Part shown: one piece after another, positions 32,504 to 36,979 of the stretch | Layout of the letters: each line of letters begins with the position of its first letter | How positions within the stretch are numbered: position 1 is the first letter of the stretch | NCBI GenBank assembly: GCA_013141455.1 | Contig: JABFQW010000051.1 | Location: forward strand, 1-36,979 | From: Bacteroidales bacterium | Lineage (GTDB): Bacteria; Bacteroidota; Bacteroidia; Bacteroidales; F082 | Length of the DNA: 36,979 nt | Direction: 5' to 3' | Position numbers and translations under genes: made by a program | Notes under the pieces: model-generated | Databases searched by the model: none | What the model was told of the DNA's origin: nothing | Seen by the model: the letters and a program-made list of their open reading frames with translations, nothing else

Positions 32504-33622
32504 ATGGCTTTACCTGATTTACCCTACAATATTGCCTTGCTAAGCTTTTTTATTACGATTGTCTTAATGCTTTTTTTTCTCATCACAAAAAAAGGCAGAA
32601 AAACGGCAAACTTTATCATGGCTACTCTTCTATTGCTGTTTGGGGTTCAGATATTTTACTCCTTTTCGGTCAGCGATCCGGTTTTCACTTATTTCATGGG
32701 GTTTCATAAACCGCTTTTTATGCTCCGGCAAACAGCTTTCCTCACAGGCCCTCTAATCTATTTTTATGTTCTGGCTTTTTCAAAAAGCATCGAATTTCGT
32801 GCTTCCCAATTATATCATGCAATTCCTTTTGTTGGAATGCTTGTGTATCTTATAATTCATTATTCAGGTTCCGATAATTTTATCATCTGGTTATCGCCAC
32901 TTGATCTGTACACTACAATATGTATTCTGGTTGTTATTTTATTTTATGTTTTGCTCTCCCTGAATACGCTGGGATTATTCAAATTTTCAATAACCGAATG
33001 GTTCAATAATTTAAAAAGGAGTTCACACCTTTCATGGGTTCAATATATTCTCCTGGGTTTTATAATTGTATGGATACTCAACCTTAATATTTCTGCCGTT
33101 TGGATGATTACCCAAAAAACGGATTGGTGCGCTTACAGTCGTAGTATTTACACCTTAGCGGTATTTATTTTCCTTGTTTTGGTAATGTTTATTTTAATGC
33201 TCTATCCTGCTGTTTATTATTTGCCTGAGAAATATAAAAAAATTACGGTTAACGAAGATGTTAAAGGCAGATACAAGCTGTTGCTTTTTGATTATATGAA
33301 TTCTGAGAAACCATACTTAAATCCAGATATCACCCTGGAAACTGTTGCAAAAGATACTTCGATAAATGTCCGGGTTCTTTCGCAAATCATTAATGAATCA
33401 TACAAAAACAATTTCAACGGATATATTAATGAATACCGGATAAAGGAAAGTTTGAAACAGCTTTCCTATACTGAGAATAAAAAAACAATTCTTGAAATAG
33501 TATATGAATCAGGATTCAACTCAAAATCGGCTTTTTATGCCGAATTTAAAAAACACACCGGCATTACTCCGCAGGAATATCGAAATCAATACATTCATCA
33601 ACACATGATTAACGCTAATTAA
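32504..33622 (+). CDS. Membrane-bound AraC-family transcriptional regulator
   Basis: This is a 372-residue regulator. The first 245 residues hold about seven hydrophobic helices (for example IALLSFFITIVLMLFFLI at 9-26, TLLLLFGVQIFYSF and YTTICILVVILFYVLLSLN). They form a membrane sensor and not the cupin-type domain of classical AraC proteins. The last 110 residues are a two-helix-turn-helix AraC DNA-binding domain: TLETVAKDTSINVRVLSQII and ILEIVYESGFNSKSAFYAEF, ending with KKHTGITPQEYRNQY. It presumably senses a membrane-linked signal and regulates nearby genes. A TAATTTTG box at 32452-32459 may be its -7 element, though no TTG at the right distance is seen. The next genes downstream are envelope proteins and are possible targets. 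Confidence 0.92.
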   Translation: MALPDLPYNIALLSFFITIVLMLFFLITKKGRKTANFIMATLLLLFGVQIFYSFSVSDPVFTYFMGFHKPLFMLRQTAFLTGPLIYFYVLAFSKSIEFRASQLYHAIPFVGMLVYLIIHYSGSDNFIIWLSPLDLYTTICILVVILFYVLLSLNTLGLFKFSITEWFNNLKRSSHLSWVQYILLGFIIVWILNLNISAVWMITQKTDWCAYSRSIYTLAVFIFLVLVMFILMLYPAVYYLPEKYKKITVNEDVKGRYKLLLFDYMNSEKPYLNPDITLETVAKDTSINVRVLSQIINESYKNNFNGYINEYRIKESLKQLSYTENKKTILEIVYESGFNSKSAFYAEFKKHTGITPQEYRNQYIHQHMINAN

Positions 33623-33739
33623 TGCCATTTGAAATTCTTCTCATAAAAATTCAATCCTGAATCATGATACGGGACTAATAAACTGATTCTTTGATGTTAT
33701 TTCGTGCTTTATTTTAATAAATCATTAAAAAGAAAAGTC

Positions 33740-34870
33740 ATGAAAAAATTAGCATTACTTCCATTGATCATTGCATCTTTTGTGCAAATGAGTTATTCAC
33801 AGATTCCTGATTTATACTTAGGACTAACACCGCCAGGCAATACTCCCGAAGTTTTTGCCCCTGGGATTGTATCGTTACCCGGAAGAAACGAACGGGCCAT
33901 TACCTTCTCCCCATCGGGTCACGACATTTTCTTTGCAATCGGAGACTGGCCATTACGCAGTACCATATATATCAAGTATCAGGACAGCGCCTGGTCAAAT
34001 CCTGATACGGCCTCATTTTCGATAGGTCATTCCGTAGATGAGCCTTTCTTTTCGATGGATGGCAACAGGATATATTATTATGCATATCAGCCTAATTCTA
34101 TGACGAATGCTGATATTTATTACAGCGAAAATGATGGTGACTCCTGGAGTGCTCCGATATCTGTAGGCAGTACTTTGAATACTACAGGCGATGAGTTTCA
34201 CCCAAACATTGTGAATGACGGTTCAATCTATTTTGCAAACAGTGCGGGGAAAACGTATCGTGCTCAGTATAGCGACGGAAGTTTTCTGCCCAGAGTTAAG
34301 CTACCCAATAATGTAAACAGTGGTATATGGCCCGATCATTATGTAGCGCCGGATGAAAGTTATATGATATTCACTTCATCGATGTCTGGTGGTTTCGGAA
34401 GCTCCGACCTATATGTTTCATTCAGAAATTTTGATAAATCGTGGACTACACCGCAAAATTTTGGCAATACAATAAATACTTCCGGGTATGAAGGTTCAGG
34501 AGATGTCACTCCGGACGGAAAATACATGACGTTTGACAATATTGTTGATATATACTGGGTGAAAATAGATAATATCATTGATAGCCTGAAAGCAATAAGC
34601 GGCGTGGTAACCTCAGTGAAAATTATACCTGATAACCAGAGGTTAAATATATTCCCGAATCCGGGTAATGGTCAGTTTACGCTAACATTTGCATCTTCAA
34701 TTTGTAAAACGGGAATTGCAGAAATAAGTAATTCTGAGGGGAAGGTAATATTTAAACGTACAGTTGTAAACGATGAAATAATCGATTTAACTGGTAATCC
34801 GAAAGGAATATATTTTTTATGTCTTTATATTGATAAAGAGGTACTTAATAAAAAACTCATCATTCAATAA
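33740..34870 (+). CDS. PD40/WD40-like secreted protein with T9SS sorting domain
   Basis: This is a 376-residue surface protein. The ATG at 33740 gives MKKLALLPLIIASFVQMSYSQ, a good signal peptide; an earlier ATG at 33704 is preceded by AT-rich noise and would add 12 polar residues. The body contains TolB/PD40-type propeller blades: RAITFSPSGHDIFFAIGDW, EPFFSMDGNRIYYYAYQP, EFHPNIVNDGSIYFANSAG, DHYVAPDESYMIFTSS and SGDVTPDGKYMTFD. The last 75 residues are a T9SS domain (LNIFPNPGNGQFTLTF, AEISNSEGKVIF, GIYFLCLYIDKEVLNKKLII). No enzyme residues are recognised. It lies between an AraC regulator and an esterase gene, 60 bases before the latter, consistent with a shared transcript. Confidence 0.88.
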   Translation: MKKLALLPLIIASFVQMSYSQIPDLYLGLTPPGNTPEVFAPGIVSLPGRNERAITFSPSGHDIFFAIGDWPLRSTIYIKYQDSAWSNPDTASFSIGHSVDEPFFSMDGNRIYYYAYQPNSMTNADIYYSENDGDSWSAPISVGSTLNTTGDEFHPNIVNDGSIYFANSAGKTYRAQYSDGSFLPRVKLPNNVNSGIWPDHYVAPDESYMIFTSSMSGGFGSSDLYVSFRNFDKSWTTPQNFGNTINTSGYEGSGDVTPDGKYMTFDNIVDIYWVKIDNIIDSLKAISGVVTSVKIIPDNQRLNIFPNPGNGQFTLTFASSICKTGIAEISNSEGKVIFKRTVVNDEIIDLTGNPKGIYFLCLYIDKEVLNKKLIIQ

Positions 34871-34930
34871 TGCTGTAATTGGCATGTATGCCTCCACTTC
34901 TTGTAAACTAATTTCAGAATTGAAAAAAAT

Positions 34931-36043
34931 ATGAAAAAACTAAATCTGATTTGGATCATGTGCCTGTTGCATCTATGTTTAAGTGCCCAGGACGATGTAA
35001 TAATTGGAAAATACAAGAAGTTCGAATCAAAGATTTTTGGTGGTAAAGTCTCCTACCTGGTACATTTGCCCGAAGGATATGAGAAATCGGATAAAATGTA
35101 CCCGGTAGTTTTTATGATGAACGGGCAGAATATTACGCAATTTGCCAATGATGCGGCCACCCTGGATAATCTTGCAGGCGAACGTATCCCTGACATGATA
35201 CTTATCGGGATATCCAACACGGGTGAAGCAGAAAATTATTGGGCATGTCCCAACGACAGCGGTTTTGTGAAGGGCGCAACTACATTCTCTGTTTTTTTGA
35301 AAGACGAACTGCTCCCTGAGATCAGGAAGAACTACCGGACCAACGGCTACCAGATACTTGCCGGGCAGTCAAATAGCGGTCTTTACGTGATGTATAACTT
35401 CTTGCTTTACCCTGACCTGTTTAATGCCTATGTAGTCGCAAGTCCGATGTTTGGCTGGTGCCCCGATTTCTTTTTAAATAAAACAAAGTCCTTTTTGAAA
35501 GATAATCCCGGGATTGATAAAAAACTGTACATCTCATACGGGGACCTGGATTATGTTCAGGTGCTCAATCACATGAATAATTATATTGAAGCACTGAAAC
35601 AAGCGCCAGCAGGCCTTCAATGGAAGATTGACTTAATCGAAAATACAGGTCACGTTCCCTATTCGACCCTGAACAATGCCTTGCTGTTTTTCTTTTCGGG
35701 TTGTACAATGACTTCAGAAAGGAAGAAGTTACGTGTTCCCGGGATCAAAGCACATTTTGAAGGCTTGTCGAAGGAATATGGTTTCGTGGTCAATCCAAAA
35801 CCGGGTATTCTATTCGATATGGCTTTCGATCTTGGCGATGAAAACAACACCGATCAGGCGATTGAAATCATGAATTATCTTATCGGCTTATATCCCGACT
35901 CCGAACTTTACTTCTATTATTTAGGCAAGCTGTATCAAAATAAGGGAGAGCTTGAATCGGCAAAGGTGTATTATAATAAAGCGCTCGGAGTGAACCAAAA
36001 TTTCGAACAGGCAAAGACGGCCCTAAACAAACTGAATAAATAA
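34931..36043 (+). CDS. Secreted alpha/beta esterase with C-terminal TPR repeats
   Basis: This is a 370-residue exported protein with signal peptide MKKLNLIWIMCLLHLCLSAQ. The N-terminal 270 residues are an esterase of the IroE/esterase-D type: SYLVHLPEGYEKSDKMYPVV at about 41-60, then the nucleophile elbow AGQSNSGLYV with Ser147. The candidate acid is in YGDLDYVQVL and the base in ENTGHVPYSTL. The elbow has Asn and Ser where GHSLGG is usual (GQSNSG), which could affect the oxyanion site. The last 80 residues form one to two TPR-like repeats (SELYFYYLGKLYQNKGELES, AKVYYNKALGVNQNFEQAKT). The substrate is unknown. No T9SS domain or lipobox is present, so it is probably periplasmic. Confidence 0.88.
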   Translation: MKKLNLIWIMCLLHLCLSAQDDVIIGKYKKFESKIFGGKVSYLVHLPEGYEKSDKMYPVVFMMNGQNITQFANDAATLDNLAGERIPDMILIGISNTGEAENYWACPNDSGFVKGATTFSVFLKDELLPEIRKNYRTNGYQILAGQSNSGLYVMYNFLLYPDLFNAYVVASPMFGWCPDFFLNKTKSFLKDNPGIDKKLYISYGDLDYVQVLNHMNNYIEALKQAPAGLQWKIDLIENTGHVPYSTLNNALLFFFSGCTMTSERKKLRVPGIKAHFEGLSKEYGFVVNPKPGILFDMAFDLGDENNTDQAIEIMNYLIGLYPDSELYFYYLGKLYQNKGELESAKVYYNKALGVNQNFEQAKTALNKLNK

Positions 36044-36182
36044 GGAATAACAAGGATGGCATACTGGTCGCAAATGTTCATAGTTTACGGCAACATGAAT
36101 ATGCAGCCATAGCCTTCCGATTTTAAACAAAAGTGGTTACCAGTAAGAAAATGGAATTTCCGGTAAATAAATAATGAACCAG

Positions 36183-36979
36183 ATGAAAGCAATTGTAAAC
36201 ACAAAATACGGATCGCCGGAAGTTCTTCAACTCAAAGAAGTGCCAAAACCTGCTCCAAAAGACAATGAAGTACTGATTAAAATACATGCAACCACGGTAA
36301 ACCGGACAGATTGCGGATTTCGTAAACCTGAATATCCTGTTATTATCCGCCTGGTGAACGGCCTCATTAAGCCTAAAAAAACAATTTTAGGGAGTGAGCT
36401 GGCTGGCAAGATTGAAGCTATTGGTAAAGATGTAAAAACCTTTAAACCGGATGACCGTGTTTTTGGTTTAAGCACTTCAAATTTTGGAGCACATGCCGAA
36501 TACATTTGTCTGCCCGAAACAGCTTCTATCGCCATAATGCCAGCTAATACATCATACAATGAGGCTGCTGCCGTATGCGATGGACTGAATCTCGCGATTA
36601 CGTACATCCGGAAAATAGATTTTACTAATGAAAGGAAAATTCTGATCAATGGGGCATCAGGATCGATAGGTACAGCATGTGTGCAACTTGCCAGGTATTA
36701 TGGTGCGGAAATCACAGCCGTATGCAACACCCGTACCATAGAACTTTTGAAGCTGCTGGGTGCGGATGAAGTAATTGATTATACCAAAGAAGATTTTACA
36801 AAGAATGGCAAACAGTATGATGTTGTTATGGATGCCATCGGCAAAAGTTCTTTTTTTCGTTGCAAAAAAATACTAAAACCAGGAGGCGTTTATTTTTCAA
36901 CAGACCTTGGCTTTTTAGCGCAAAATGTATTTTTAGCGCTGTTTACTCCAATTTTCAGTATTCTGCCTGGTGGAAAAAA
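36183..36979 (+). CDS. MDR oxidoreductase, partial at the window end (paralogue of 30213-31181)
   Basis: An open frame runs from ATG at 36183 to the end of the window with no stop, giving about 265 residues of a medium-chain reductase. An in-frame ATG at 36174 would add three residues (MNQ). The N-terminus MKAIVNTKYGSPEVLQLKEV is very close to that of the reductase at 30213. The GroES-like domain reads ILGSELAGKIEAIGKDVKTF, and the nucleotide motif is ILINGASGSIGTACVQLARY. The later piece KNGKQYDVVMDAIGKSSFFR matches QYDVV of the family. The C-terminal about 55 residues lie outside this window. By analogy with the first copy, a membrane protein gene might follow beyond the end, but this cannot be seen. 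Confidence 0.92.
   Translation, partial: MKAIVNTKYGSPEVLQLKEVPKPAPKDNEVLIKIHATTVNRTDCGFRKPEYPVIIRLVNGLIKPKKTILGSELAGKIEAIGKDVKTFKPDDRVFGLSTSNFGAHAEYICLPETASIAIMPANTSYNEAAAVCDGLNLAITYIRKIDFTNERKILINGASGSIGTACVQLARYYGAEITAVCNTRTIELLKLLGADEVIDYTKEDFTKNGKQYDVVMDAIGKSSFFRCKKILKPGGVYFSTDLGFLAQNVFLALFTPIFSILPGGK

Noticed and set aside
36227-36649. 140-residue minus-strand frame near the end
   Set aside because: It is antisense to the partial MDR reductase, which has clear family motifs on the plus strand.

Overview
The window looks like a chromosome segment from a Bacteroidota bacterium, probably class Bacteroidia. The evidence is type IX secretion (T9SS) C-terminal sorting domains on three proteins, a rhomboid pair with a Bacteroidota-type C-terminal tail, a GroES-like protein and membrane-anchored AraC protein of the kind found in that phylum, AT-rich spacers, weak Shine-Dalgarno signals, and promoters of the TTG-N18-TAnnTTTG type ahead of the tRNA and the LuxR gene. 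The exact genus cannot be read from the sequence.

Region 1 (1-6330) is core housekeeping on the minus strand. A likely operon runs mutL, rhomboid protease, second rhomboid protease, uvrB, so mismatch repair, nucleotide-excision repair and membrane proteolysis sit together. Beyond uvrB lies a nested inverted-repeat element of about 190 bp. This MutL appears to lack the endonuclease motifs.

Region 2 (6331-11960) runs on the plus strand. It holds a GroES-like protein, then a tightly overlapping metal-chelate (cobalamin, haem or siderophore type) ABC importer made of a lipoprotein, a permease and an ATPase. A lipoprotein amidohydrolase overlaps the ATPase gene. A degraded intergenic repeat follows, then tRNA-Arg(ACG) with its own promoter and terminator.

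Region 3 (12003-20928) carries cell-surface and secreted proteins: a T9SS beta-propeller protein, a periplasmic or secreted M16 zinc peptidase, and on the minus strand a T9SS surface protein followed by an 80-residue protein that is almost entirely a signal peptide plus a C-terminal sorting-tag-like segment.

Region 4 (21543-36979) is all on the plus strand and looks accessory. It opens with a MalT-like STAND/LuxR regulator, a palindrome, a 69-residue partner-like protein and two tandem paralogous outer-membrane barrels. Then come an SBBP-repeat protein, a putative DUF4932 metallopeptidase, a DUF4386 membrane protein with an MDR oxidoreductase, a lipoprotein alpha/beta hydrolase, a membrane AraC regulator, a T9SS PD40-like protein, a secreted esterase with a TPR tail, and a second MDR oxidoreductase cut by the window end. 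Several spacers here hold gene fossils: beheaded or frameshifted signal peptides and the C-terminal end of a SET-domain protein. This suggests repeated gene gain and decay.

No CRISPR array, complete insertion sequence, rRNA or prophage was seen. The most unusual features are the fossil-bearing spacers, the LuxR-palindrome-small protein-barrel module, and the tag-only small protein beside a T9SS gene.
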